The notes: a model not told the origin generated them from the sequence alone. A DNA stretch of 8,900 nt from Pseudomonadota bacterium (GCA_023390695.1 JAEWCJ010000388.1:1-8900), one strand, 5' to 3'; shown: positions 1 to 7,598, counted from the stretch's first letter. A program made the numbers and translations.

Positions 1-27
1 GAGCATGACAACATCATAGGCCCATGA
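1..27 (+). CDS. possible 3' end of an upstream gene (partial)
   Basis: Reading from base 1 gives EHDNIIGP followed by TGA at 25-27. That stop overlaps the ATG of the next gene (24-26) in an ATGA junction, the same arrangement used at 3624-3627. Only eight codons are visible, so no function can be assigned, and other frames also hit stops in this stretch. The call rests only on the coupling geometry. Confidence 0.3.
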   Translation, partial: EHDNIIGP

Positions 28-929
28 AATCCCTCTTCATCGACTGCAATCATCAGCTCGCACCCGTCTTCGACCGCGTGCACCGGCCCGACGATCCGCC
101 GATCAGCGTCAACACACAAGCCTTCAAGAGCGAGGATCTGCCGCGCATGCTGGACGGCTATTCCATCGCCCTCGACGACCATTCGGCGATGCCAACCGCG
201 ATCATGGCGCAATGCCCATCGCTGAAGCACATCGTATTCCTGGGTACGGGCGCAGCAAGCTACATGAATATCGCCGAGCTGAAAGAGCTTGGCATCACCG
301 TGCACACCATCCGCGGTTATGGCGACACCGCGGTCGCCGAACACACGATCGCGCTCATGTTCGCCGCGGCCCGCGACGTCGCGAAGCTGGACCGCACCTT
401 GCGTACCGGCATCTGGAAGCCGCTGGAGGGCACGCAGCTTCTCGGAAAGACACTCGGCGTGATCGGCCTCGGCGGCATCGGCCGCGAAGTGGCGCGCATC
501 GGCAAAGGCATCGGCATGGATGTCATCGGCTGGAACCGTACGCCGCATGCCGATATTACAGTACCGCTGGTCGGGATCGACGAATTGCTGGAGCGTTCGG
601 ACGTCGTCTCGATGAATCTCACCCTGGGCGACGAGACCCGCGGTTTCCTCAATGCCGACCGCATCGCCCGCATGAAGAAAGGCGCGATTTTCGTCAATAC
701 CGCGCGCGGCGCATTAACCGACGAGGCGGCGCTGCTGGAATCGCTCAAATCCGGCCACATCGCACATGCCGGGCTCGACGTCTTCACCACCGAGCCCCTG
801 CCCGCCGGTCACCCCTTCACGCAGATGGACAATGTGACCATCACCGCGCATTCCGCCTTCCGCACCCTCGAGGCCTCGATGACGCTGCTGCGGCGCGCCA
901 TCCACATCGTCAAAGCGATCGTCAAATAG
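24..929 (+). CDS. D-2-hydroxyacid dehydrogenase, NAD(P)-dependent
   Basis: A 301-aa cytosolic oxidoreductase that interconverts a 2-oxo acid and a D-2-hydroxy acid (family of phosphoglycerate dehydrogenase and glyoxylate/hydroxypyruvate reductase). Residues 1-100 form the N-terminal part of the catalytic domain. The nucleotide-binding domain carries GLGGIG (G148, G150, G153). The signature NTARGAL gives catalytic Arg228, TTEP gives Glu257, and TAHSAFRT gives His276, where most relatives have HxGxxT. After the second beta strand the sequence reads WNRT (170-173) instead of an acidic residue, which suggests it may accept NADP(H); this is inference. Length is slightly short for the family (about 310-330). 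The start has only a weak AGG (18-20) ahead of it but may be translationally coupled to an upstream gene. Exact substrate unknown. Confidence 0.93.
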   Translation: MKSLFIDCNHQLAPVFDRVHRPDDPPISVNTQAFKSEDLPRMLDGYSIALDDHSAMPTAIMAQCPSLKHIVFLGTGAASYMNIAELKELGITVHTIRGYGDTAVAEHTIALMFAAARDVAKLDRTLRTGIWKPLEGTQLLGKTLGVIGLGGIGREVARIGKGIGMDVIGWNRTPHADITVPLVGIDELLERSDVVSMNLTLGDETRGFLNADRIARMKKGAIFVNTARGALTDEAALLESLKSGHIAHAGLDVFTTEPLPAGHPFTQMDNVTITAHSAFRTLEASMTLLRRAIHIVKAIVK

Positions 930-1009
930 CAGGTTTCGGGGGGACGCACAGACCGGGCCTGGGAAACTTTCCTGTCTCTTCGGCGTTATTCACCGCCGGA
1001 GGGACAGCC

Positions 1010-2017
1010 ATGCCTGATCAAAAGACACTCGCCGCCGTTGCCGCCCATGGGGCCTCACGCCTGCCCTCGGTCGAGGTCGACAGCTACAATGTCGAATTGA
1101 AGGACGACGAGGGCTTTCTTGGCGACCGCGCCAGCAGGAGCGCTTTCCGCGACATCATCGAGAATTGGCGCAAACCCTTGCGCAAGAGCGGCGAAGATCC
1201 GTTCGGCGATGAACCCACCGAGGACCTGTCCAAGAAAATGCTGGATGGTCTGCTCGGCAAAGGCGATCTCAGCAAGGATGATGCGGAAGCGGCCGGTGTG
1301 TTGCAGGGCGCGATCGAGGATTTTTCCCAGCAATTGGCGCTGATTGTGCGCCGTTTTTTGAAGCTGAAGGCCTGGGCGCAGACCGAGCGTATCGTGGTCG
1401 GCGGCGGCTTCCGCGCCGGCCGGGTCGGCGAGCTCGTGATCGGGCGAACGGCGGTGATCCTGAAAGCCGACAAGATCGATGTCGATCTGGTGCCGATCCG
1501 CAACGACCCGGATGAGGCCGGCATCATCGGCGCCGCGCATCTGGCGCCGGCCTGGATGTTCAAGGCGCATGACGCGATCCTTGGCGTCGATATCGGCGGC
1601 ACCAACATCCGCGCCGGCATAATCAACCTCAATCTGAAGAAGAAGTCCGACCTGTCGAAAGCGAGCGTGTGGAAATACGAATTGTGGCGGCATGCCGACG
1701 AGGAAGATGTGAAACGCGAAGACGCGGTCGAAAGCCTCGCCGGTATGCTGCAACGCCTGATCGCAAAGGCGAAGAAGGACAAGATCGCGCTTGCCCCGTT
1801 CATCGGCATCGGCTGTCCCGGCAAGATCGAATCGGACGGTTCGATCGACCGTGGGGCCCAAAACCTGCCCGGCAACAGGGAATCGAGCCGCTTCAACCTC
1901 CCGAAAAGCCTGCACGAGTTGATTCCGAAGATCGGCGATGATGATACCGCCATCGTGTTGCACAATGACGCCGTGGTGCAGGGCCTCTCCGAGGCACCCT
2001 TCATGCAGGATGTCTAG
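1010..2017 (+). CDS. ROK-family protein, circularly permuted, ended early by an amber codon
   Basis: A 335-aa product related to ROK sugar kinases and regulators (actin-like ATPase fold). The usual ROK order is phosphate motif, CPG, catalytic Asp, GTGxG, then the C-terminal GGG/adenosine region. Here the C-terminal half comes first: GFLGDRAS (35-42), a helix ending in RIVVGGGF (127-134), and DEAGIIGAA (168-176). The normal N-terminal half follows: GVDIGGTN (192-199, phosphate motif), GIGCPGK (266-272), NLPGN, and HNDAVVQGLSEA (318-329) with the expected catalytic Asp320. No ExGH or CxCG zinc motif is visible. TAG at 2015-2017 removes the GTGLG segment that continues in frame. The start is set by GGAGGG (998-1003), six bases before ATG. 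Kinase activity is doubtful in this truncated form. It does not fit the surrounding catabolic theme, and any sugar substrate is unknown. Confidence 0.8.
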   Translation: MPDQKTLAAVAAHGASRLPSVEVDSYNVELKDDEGFLGDRASRSAFRDIIENWRKPLRKSGEDPFGDEPTEDLSKKMLDGLLGKGDLSKDDAEAAGVLQGAIEDFSQQLALIVRRFLKLKAWAQTERIVVGGGFRAGRVGELVIGRTAVILKADKIDVDLVPIRNDPDEAGIIGAAHLAPAWMFKAHDAILGVDIGGTNIRAGIINLNLKKKSDLSKASVWKYELWRHADEEDVKREDAVESLAGMLQRLIAKAKKDKIALAPFIGIGCPGKIESDGSIDRGAQNLPGNRESSRFNLPKSLHELIPKIGDDDTAIVLHNDAVVQGLSEAPFMQDV

Positions 2018-2086
2018 CATTGGGCCGTGCTGACCATCGGGACCGGGCTCGGCAACGCAAAATTCACCAATCGGACGGCGGAATAG
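2015..2086 (+). pseudogene. in-frame remnant of the ROK gene after the premature stop
   Basis: After TAG (2015-2017) the same frame continues for 22 codons, reading HWAVLTIGTGLGNAKF then TNRTAE, to a second TAG at 2084-2086. GTGLG is the second phosphate-binding motif of ROK proteins, so this is coding sequence cut off by one base change (for example GAG, CAG or AAG to TAG). Without it the protein would be 358 aa and would probably end naturally at 2083. The gene is therefore a recent pseudogene, a read-through gene or a sequencing error; the sequence alone cannot decide. Confidence 0.75.
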
Positions 2087-2138
2087 CGGGGCACACGCTG
2101 CTGCACGGCTCGCCTGGCGCGCAAGGCCGCGCTAGGAA

Positions 2139-2160
2139 GACGCTTCACACGTGAGGCGTC
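2139..2160. promoter_or_regulatory. near-perfect dyad over the VOC gene ribosome binding site
   Basis: The arms are GACGCTTCAC (2139-2148) and GTGAGGCGTC (2151-2160), separated by AC. Nine of ten positions are complementary in DNA, and the tenth would be a U-G pair in RNA. The right arm contains the GAGG (2153-2156) that serves ATG 2163. It could be a protein operator with a CACGTG-like centre or an mRNA hairpin that hides the ribosome binding site; the very short loop favours the DNA-operator reading. Confidence 0.45.
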
Positions 2161-2162
2161 CC

Positions 2163-2708
2163 ATGACAAAGCCTGTTCCCCTTGCCCTCAATCACGTCGG
2201 CATGACGGTGCCGGACATCTTCACTGCCATCGACTGGTATCAGCGCATATTCGGCGCCCGCCACATCATGGGACCGCGGTTGCTCGAAGCGGCCGCCAAG
2301 GCGACGCATGAGACGCCGGGTATTTTCGGGCGGCAATTCCACAAGGCCTATCAGGCGCATCTGTTGCTGGCGAACGGCGTCGGGCTCGAACTGTTTCAGT
2401 TCATCGAACCGCCGGTGCAAATGCCGGCGGAAAACATGCCGTACTGGAACCGGGGCGTTTTTCACATCGCGATAACGCACCCCGACGTGGATGCCCTGTC
2501 CACACGGATTGCCGCCGAGGGTGGGCGGAAACGGCATGAGCCGGTTGACTTCGTTCCCGGCAAGCCATGGCGGCTCTGTTATTGCGAAGATCCTTTCGGC
2601 AACGTGATCGAGATCATGTCGCACAGCTATGCGGAAGTCTTCTCCAACTGGCCGCAGCCGGGGATGACCGAATTGCCCACCTTTGTGGAGCGGCCCACAG
2701 CGCGATGA
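2163..2708 (+). CDS. VOC family (glyoxalase/dioxygenase fold) metalloprotein
   Basis: A 181-aa soluble protein with the paired beta-alpha-beta-beta-beta modules of the vicinal oxygen chelate superfamily. Module one begins at LNHVGMTVPD and module two at FHIAITHPDVD. The four expected metal-ligand positions are present: His11, Glu76 (GLELFQF), His101 and Glu150 (GNVIEIM), so a divalent-metal enzyme is likely. Members of this superfamily include glyoxalase I, methylmalonyl-CoA epimerase and extradiol ring-cleavage dioxygenases; the sequence does not show which reaction applies. ATG 2163 is preferred over GTG 2151 because GAGG (2153-2156) lies six bases before it. The gene sits between the ROK gene and the molybdenum hydroxylase genes, and its translation or transcription may be controlled by the dyad at 2139-2160. 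Confidence 0.88.
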   Translation: MTKPVPLALNHVGMTVPDIFTAIDWYQRIFGARHIMGPRLLEAAAKATHETPGIFGRQFHKAYQAHLLLANGVGLELFQFIEPPVQMPAENMPYWNRGVFHIAITHPDVDALSTRIAAEGGRKRHEPVDFVPGKPWRLCYCEDPFGNVIEIMSHSYAEVFSNWPQPGMTELPTFVERPTAR

Positions 2709-2718
2709 CAGAAGCGCA

Positions 2719-2748
2719 TTGACGCCCTCGCCTGCACACCTTCAGAAT
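2719..2748 (+). promoter_or_regulatory. possible sigma-70-like promoter before the molybdenum hydroxylase genes
   Basis: TTGACG (2719-2724) matches the -35 consensus at five of six positions. CAGAAT (2743-2748), 18 bases downstream, matches the -10 at four of six. It lies in the 70-base gap before GTG 2779. Such matches occur by chance, so this is a weak call. Confidence 0.22.
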
Positions 2749-2778
2749 GAGAAAAAACGGAATGTGAGGGAGGTTTGC

Positions 2779-3627
2779 GTGAAGCCGGCGCCGTTTGCCT
2801 ATGCGAAGGCCCATTCGGTGGAAGATGCCGTTGCGCTGCTGGCGCAGCACGGCGATGGCGCCAAGCTTCTGGCGGGCGGGCAGAGCCTGATCGCCACGCT
2901 CAATATGCGTCTGTCGGCCCCCAAACTTCTCATCGATCTCAACGGCATTGCGGGTCTGAGCGGCATCGCGCTGAGGGATGGCAGAGTGGAAATCGGCGCC
3001 ATGACCCGGCATGTGGAGATCGAGCGCTCGGACGTGATCGCAAAGCACGTGCCGCTGCTGGCCATGGCGATGCCGCATATTGCCCATCCTGCCATCCGCA
3101 ATCGCGGTACCATTGGCGGTTCGATCGCCTTCGCCGATCCGGCGGCGGAATTGCCGGCCTGTCTATTGGCGCTCGGCGGCACGGTCGAAATCACCGGGCG
3201 GCAGAACAAGCGGCTGGTGCAGGCGGACGACTTTTTCAAGGGTCTGTACGAAACCGCGCTCGGTCCGGACGAATTGCTCACCTCCATCCGCCTGCCGGCC
3301 GCCTCTCCCGATGCACGCCATGGCTTCGCGGAATTGTCGCGGCGGCACGGCGATTATGCGGTGGCCGGTCTCGCGGCATCGGCGATGGCTGACAACGGCA
3401 AGCTGAAAAACGTGCGGCTGGCTTATTTCGGCGTCGATCTGACGCCCGTACGCGCCAAGGGAGCGGAAGCTGCGCTGGCGGCCGGCGATATCGAGGAGGC
3501 GGTGGCGGCACTCGCCGCCGATCTCGATCCGCCTGACGACGTGCAGGAAACCGGCCCCGTCAAGAAACATCTCGCCGGCGTGCTGCTGCGGCGCGTGACG
3601 CAGCAAATGACAGGGACACGCGCATGA
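2779..3627 (+). CDS. molybdenum hydroxylase FAD-binding subunit (CoxM/CutM type)
   Basis: A 282-aa medium subunit that carries FAD and passes electrons from the 2Fe-2S clusters to the final acceptor in xanthine dehydrogenase-family enzymes. The two FAD motifs are intact: AGGQSL (32-37) and RGTIGGSIAFADPAAELPA beginning near residue 109. The C-terminal domain of the family follows (SRRHGDYAVAGLAA). The GTG start at 2779 is chosen because GAGGGAGG (2766-2773) lies five bases before it and the product then begins MKPAPFAYAKA, as typical relatives do; an in-frame extension upstream to 2683 would overlap the VOC gene. Its TGA overlaps the ATG of the iron-sulfur gene by four bases, so the subunits are translationally coupled. 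Length agrees with the family (about 270-300 aa). Confidence 0.94.
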   Translation: MKPAPFAYAKAHSVEDAVALLAQHGDGAKLLAGGQSLIATLNMRLSAPKLLIDLNGIAGLSGIALRDGRVEIGAMTRHVEIERSDVIAKHVPLLAMAMPHIAHPAIRNRGTIGGSIAFADPAAELPACLLALGGTVEITGRQNKRLVQADDFFKGLYETALGPDELLTSIRLPAASPDARHGFAELSRRHGDYAVAGLAASAMADNGKLKNVRLAYFGVDLTPVRAKGAEAALAAGDIEEAVAALAADLDPPDDVQETGPVKKHLAGVLLRRVTQQMTGTRA

Positions 3628-4109
3628 GCGAATTCCATGACATCAGCCTCACGGTGAATGGCGAGCGAGTCAGCGAGCGTGTGGATGCGCGCAAGTCGCT
3701 GGTCGACTTCCTCCGCGATGATCTGACCCTGACTGGCAGCCATGTCGGCTGCGAGCATGGCGTATGTGGCGCCTGTACCGTGCGCGTAAACAGTGAGATT
3801 GTCCGCGGCTGTCTCATGCTTGCGGTGCAATGCGACGGCGCTACGGTGGAAACCATCGAAGGCGTATCGGATAACGGCGAGATTGCCGACCTGCAGGACG
3901 CCTTCCAAGCCCGCAACGCATTGCAATGCGGCTTCTGCACACCCGGCATGCTGCTGACCGCGCAGGACCTCCTGGCGAGCGGTCACGTACCGAGCCGCGA
4001 GCATATCCGCGAACACATCTCCGGCAATTACTGCCGCTGCACCGGGTATCACGCCATCGTGGATGCGGTGGAAGCGGTGGCGCAGGCGCGCAAGGGGGCT
4101 GCCAAGTGA
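3624..4109 (+). CDS. molybdenum hydroxylase 2Fe-2S subunit (CoxS/CutS type)
   Basis: A 161-aa small subunit with two [2Fe-2S] clusters that relay electrons from the molybdenum centre to FAD. The N-terminal plant-ferredoxin-like domain has GCEHGVCGACTV with Cys43, Cys48 and Cys51, plus Cys63. The C-terminal helical domain has QCGFCTPGM (Cys102, Cys105) and YCRCTGY (Cys137, Cys139). All eight ligands are present, so the subunit looks functional. AGGGA (3612-3616) lies seven bases before ATG. The gene overlaps its upstream partner by ATGA and its downstream partner by GTGA, consistent with equimolar synthesis of the three subunits. Confidence 0.97.
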   Translation: MSEFHDISLTVNGERVSERVDARKSLVDFLRDDLTLTGSHVGCEHGVCGACTVRVNSEIVRGCLMLAVQCDGATVETIEGVSDNGEIADLQDAFQARNALQCGFCTPGMLLTAQDLLASGHVPSREHIREHISGNYCRCTGYHAIVDAVEAVAQARKGAAK

Positions 4110-6502
4110 AAATCGTCGCCGATGTCCCCTCGCCGTTGACCGCGCTCGACCGGCCCAATTCCTATATCGGCCGCGCGGTGCCGCGGCCCAACCTCGCGCG
4201 CCTGACGCAAGGCCGCGCCCAATATGTCAGTGATGTCGTGCTGCCGCGCATGGCGCATGTCGCGTTCCTGCGCTCGCCTTATGCGCATGCGCGCATCGTC
4301 AGGATCGACAAGAGCAAAGCCGAAAAGGCGAAAGGCGTGATCGCGGTCGTGACCGGCGCGGAATTGTCGAAAGTCATCACGCCTTGGGTCGGGGTGCTGA
4401 CGCATCTGAAGGGCATCAAGTCGGCGCCGCAGCACGCGATTGCCGTGGATCGCGCCTGCTGGCAGGGCGAAGCCGTCTGCACCGTCGTCGCGCGCACGCG
4501 TGCGGAAGCCGAAGATGCCTGCGAACTGATCGAGATCGAATACGAGGAACTGACGCCGGTCACCGATCCGGAAACTGCGCTCGATCCGGCGACACCCGTG
4601 ATCCATCCCGATCTCGGCGACAACCTTACCTTCGAGCGGGCGCTCGATGCCGGCGAGGTCGATAAGGCTCTGGCCGAATCCGACGCCGTGGTGGAGGCGA
4701 CTTTCGTTTTCGGTCGGCATACCGGCGTGACCAACGAACCACGTGCCATCGTCGCCGACTGGAATCCCGGCGACCAGCGTCTGACCGTGTACCAGGGCAC
4801 GCAAGCCCCACACATGATGATGAACCTCTTCGCCAAGCATCTTGGTCTTGAGGAACATCAGGTGCGCGTCCTCACCAAGGATGTCGGCGGCTCGTTCGGC
4901 ATCAAGGTGCACACCTATCCCGACGAAATGGCCGCGGTGGCGCTCTCAAAACTGCTCAAGCGGCCAATAAAATTCGTCGCCGACCGCATCGAGAGCTTCG
5001 TCACCGACATTCATGCCCGCGATCACCGCATCAAGGGCAGAATCGGCGTGATGAAGGACGGCACCATCACCGCCTTCGAGATCGACGATCTGACCGGCAT
5101 CGGTCCCTATTCCGTCTATCCGCGCACGTCCGGCATCGAAGCCAACCAGGTCGTGAACCTGACCGGCGGTCCCTACAATTGTCCGAACTACCGGGCACGC
5201 GCACGCGTGGTGTTCCAGAATAAAAACGTCATGTGCCAGTACCGCGCGGTCGGTCATCCGGTCGCGACCGGCGTGACGGAAGGACTGGTCGATCTTGCCG
5301 CCGCCAAAATCGGCATGGACCCGACCGAGATCAGGCGGAAGAATCTCTATCGAGACGACGCCTATCCGGCGACTGCCGCTTCCGGCATCAAGTTCGAGAA
5401 GCTCTCCCACCACGCCTCGCTCGACAAGATTCTGGCGATGATGGACTACAAGGCGCTACGCGCCGAGCAGGAGCAGAAGCGCAAGCAAGGCATCCAGCGC
5501 GGCATCGGGTTCGCCTCCTTCATCGAAGTGACCAATCCGAGCGCGGCCTTCTACGGCGTTGGCGGCGCGCGCATCACCTCGCAGGACGGCGCCACCGTGC
5601 GGCTGGACGCCACGGGCGCGATCTTCATCCATTCCGGCGTCACCGAACAGGGCCAGGGCGCGGAAGCGGTGCTGGCGCAATGCGTCGCCTCCTCGTTCGG
5701 CGTGCCGATCGAGCGTGTGCGTGTGGTCACTGGAGATACGGACAATGTGCCTTACGGCGGCGGCACCTGGGCGTCGCGGGCGGCGGGCATCGGCGGCGAA
5801 GCGGCCTGGCAGGCCGGCAAGGCACTGCGCCAAAACGTGCTCGCCGCCGCGGCCAGCATCCTGCAGGCACAGGCGGACGCGCTCGACATTGTCGACGGTG
5901 TCGTTGTCGACAAAGGCACGACTCGCGAGCGCATCACCCTCGATGAGGTGGCGCGCATCTGCTACTTCCGTCCCGACACGCTGCCGCCGGGCTTCCAGGC
6001 GGAACTGATGGCGACCCGGCATTACGTGCCGCGCGCCTGGCCCTTCGCCTTCACCAACGGCATCCAGGCGAGTTACCTGGAGGTCGATACCGACACCGGC
6101 TTCGTCAAATTGCTCAAGCACTGGTGCGTGGAGGATTGCGGCACCGTCATCAACCCGCAGCTCGTGGACGAGCAGATCCGCGGCGGCATCGTGCAGGGAC
6201 TGGGCGGCGCGCTGTTCGAGCATTGCCTCTATGACGAACGCGGGCAGATGCTGAACGGCAATATGGCCGACTATCTTGTGCCGATGGCGATGGAAATGCC
6301 GGACATGGAGATCGGCCATGTGGTGTCGCCCACCGCCGATTCCGAACTTGGCGCCAAGGGGGCCGGCGAAGCCGGCACCGCCGGTGCGCCGGCGGCGGTC
6401 ATGAATGCGATCAACGACGCGCTGCGGCCGCTCGGGGCGCAGCCGCTGACGGCGATGCCGTTCACACCGGGACGAATTCTTAAGGCCCTGGGGAAGGTTT
6501 AG
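4106..6502 (+). CDS. molybdopterin-binding catalytic subunit, xanthine dehydrogenase/CoxL family
   Basis: A 798-aa large subunit holding the molybdenum cofactor and hydroxylating the substrate with water-derived oxygen. The N-terminal a/b-hammerhead domain covers about residues 20-150 (QGRAQYVSDV, LRSPYAHARI). Cofactor-binding motifs follow: GGSFGIK (261-267), TEQGQGAE with QGQG at 515-518, DCGTVINPQ, and GAGEAGTAGAP with the expected catalytic Glu755. The active-site loop reads QYRAVGHP (378-385), unlike AYRGAGR of form II enzymes and lacking the AYxCSFR cysteine of true CO dehydrogenase, so CO oxidation is unlikely. The GTG start at 4106 overlaps the previous stop (GTGA) and has AAGGGGG (4092-4098) seven bases upstream. 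Substrate unknown; an N-heterocycle, aromatic acid derivative or aldehyde is plausible. No maturation gene (XdhC or CoxD-like) is seen here. Confidence 0.94.
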   Translation: MKIVADVPSPLTALDRPNSYIGRAVPRPNLARLTQGRAQYVSDVVLPRMAHVAFLRSPYAHARIVRIDKSKAEKAKGVIAVVTGAELSKVITPWVGVLTHLKGIKSAPQHAIAVDRACWQGEAVCTVVARTRAEAEDACELIEIEYEELTPVTDPETALDPATPVIHPDLGDNLTFERALDAGEVDKALAESDAVVEATFVFGRHTGVTNEPRAIVADWNPGDQRLTVYQGTQAPHMMMNLFAKHLGLEEHQVRVLTKDVGGSFGIKVHTYPDEMAAVALSKLLKRPIKFVADRIESFVTDIHARDHRIKGRIGVMKDGTITAFEIDDLTGIGPYSVYPRTSGIEANQVVNLTGGPYNCPNYRARARVVFQNKNVMCQYRAVGHPVATGVTEGLVDLAAAKIGMDPTEIRRKNLYRDDAYPATAASGIKFEKLSHHASLDKILAMMDYKALRAEQEQKRKQGIQRGIGFASFIEVTNPSAAFYGVGGARITSQDGATVRLDATGAIFIHSGVTEQGQGAEAVLAQCVASSFGVPIERVRVVTGDTDNVPYGGGTWASRAAGIGGEAAWQAGKALRQNVLAAAASILQAQADALDIVDGVVVDKGTTRERITLDEVARICYFRPDTLPPGFQAELMATRHYVPRAWPFAFTNGIQASYLEVDTDTGFVKLLKHWCVEDCGTVINPQLVDEQIRGGIVQGLGGALFEHCLYDERGQMLNGNMADYLVPMAMEMPDMEIGHVVSPTADSELGAKGAGEAGTAGAPAAVMNAINDALRPLGAQPLTAMPFTPGRILKALGKV

Positions 6503-6612
6503 ATCTCCGTTCGTTCCGCGAAGGGCATCCGGTTCATTGACCTGCATTTCCGCTTACGCGGGATTGCGCGGAAGGAGATGGACGAACACAGCCTGACACG
6601 CCAAACTCTCTG

Positions 6613-6625
6613 CTTGTTCGACAAG
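6613..6625. promoter_or_regulatory. candidate GntR/FadR-type operator before the cyclase gene
   Basis: CTTGT-TCG-ACAAG is a perfect 5-3-5 dyad. Bases 6614-6624 fit the TNGTNNNACNA consensus described for the FadR subfamily of GntR regulators. It lies 19 bases before ATG 6645, where a bound repressor could block transcription. No regulator gene is visible in the window. The match is short, so this is a hypothesis. Confidence 0.4.
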
Positions 6626-6644
6626 AAAATCTGGGAAGGAAAGC

Positions 6645-7598
6645 ATGAACATCAAGGTCGGTCGCGAAGCCATCGAACGCGCCTCGCGCGAATTGAGCAA
6701 TTGGGGCCGCTGGGGCAAGGACGACCAGATCGGGACGCTCAACCACGTCACGCCGGAAGACATCGTGAAGGCCTCCGGCCTGATCCGCACCGGCAAAGTG
6801 TTCGCGCTGGGCATCCCGCTCGACCGCAACGGCCCGCAGACCGGCCTGTTCGGCGGCCGTTTCAATCCCATCCACCAGATGCTGGCGACCGGCACCGACG
6901 CGGTCACCGGACAGCAGGACTGGAACAAGATCCGCTACGCCGATGACACCTTGAATCTGTGCGTCCAGGGCGCGACGCACTGGGATGCGCTCGGTCACAT
7001 CTTCTACGAGGACAAGGCCTATAACGGCCATGACGCGAAGCTGATCGACTCGCGCGGCCTCTCTGTGCTCGGCATCGAGCATTCCAAGAGCAAGATGGTC
7101 GGCCGCGGCGTGCTGCTCGACATCGCGCGCCATCGCGGCGTCGACTGGCTCAAGGACGGCGAAGGCATTTCCAACGACGAACTCGACAAATGCGCGAAAG
7201 ACCAGAATGTCGAGATCCGCAAGGGCGATTTCGTCATCATCCGCACTGGCCAGATGGAACGCTGCCTCGCGGAAGGCGAATGGGGCGGCTATGCTGGCGG
7301 CGATGCGCCCGGCGTGAAATTCGAGAATTGCTACTGGTGCCAGGACAAGCAGATCGCCGCGATCTGCTCCGACACCTGGGGCGTGGAAGTGCGGCCGAAC
7401 GAAACCGACGAGGCCAACCAGCCCTGGCACTGGGTGGTGATCCCGGCCATGGGGCTGTGCATGGGCGAGATCTTCTATCTCAAGGAGCTGGCGGAAGACT
7501 GCGCCAATGACGGCATCTACGAGTTCTTCTTCGCCGGCCCGCCGCTGATCATCACCGGCGGAACCGGCTCGCCGATCAACCCGCAGGCGATCAAGTAG
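6645..7598 (+). CDS. cyclase-family metal-dependent hydrolase (kynurenine formamidase-like)
   Basis: A 317-aa soluble protein of the cyclase family (Pfam PF04199), whose characterised members hydrolyse amide, lactam or lactone bonds with bound metal. The hallmark metal motif appears as [11 protein letters not shown] (108-118), with His112, Asp114 and His118 intact; the first histidine of the usual HxGTHxDxxxH is Gln108 here. Other family blocks are [36 protein letters not shown] and the C-terminal [22 protein letters not shown]. Length fits the long bacterial subgroup, which is larger than KynB (about 210 aa), so true kynurenine formamidase activity is doubtful. GGGAAGGA (6633-6640) precedes ATG by four bases. 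The 142-base gap after the molybdenum subunit, holding a candidate operator, may allow separate control. Confidence 0.9.
   Translation: MNIKVGREAIERASRELSNWGRWGKDDQIGTLNHVTPEDIVKASGLIRTGKVFALGIPLDRNGPQTGLFGGRFNPIHQMLATGTDAVTGQQDWNKIRYADDTLNLCVQGATHWDALGHIFYEDKAYNGHDAKLIDSRGLSVLGIEHSKSKMVGRGVLLDIARHRGVDWLKDGEGISNDELDKCAKDQNVEIRKGDFVIIRTGQMERCLAEGEWGGYAGGDAPGVKFENCYWCQDKQIAAICSDTWGVEVRPNETDEANQPWHWVVIPAMGLCMGEIFYLKELAEDCANDGIYEFFFAGPPLIITGGTGSPINPQAIK

Noticed and set aside
212..1009. Open frame continuous with the ROK gene, which would make a 601-aa fusion
   Set aside because: It runs through the dehydrogenase gene in another frame and gives Arg/His-rich sequence with no domain. ATG 1010 has a strong ribosome site and begins the conserved protein.
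2683..2778. Upstream in-frame extension of the FAD subunit
   Set aside because: It would overlap the VOC gene and add unconserved residues. GTG 2779 has a good ribosome site and the family-typical N-terminus.
4106..6502. Aerobic CO dehydrogenase (CoxL) identity
   Set aside because: The AYxCSFR active-site motif of true CO dehydrogenase is absent.
5456..6547. Long reverse-strand open frame (363 codons)
   Set aside because: It lies opposite the molybdopterin subunit and its translation is His/Arg/Gly-rich low-information sequence.
6549..6564. Small hairpin TTCCGC-ttac-GCGGGA after the molybdenum subunit, as a terminator
   Set aside because: The stem is short and no T-run follows it.
6537..6565. 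TTGACC with a GGGATT 17 bases on, as a promoter for the cyclase gene
   Set aside because: The -10 match is poor, so I do not call it, although a promoter in this 142-base gap is plausible.
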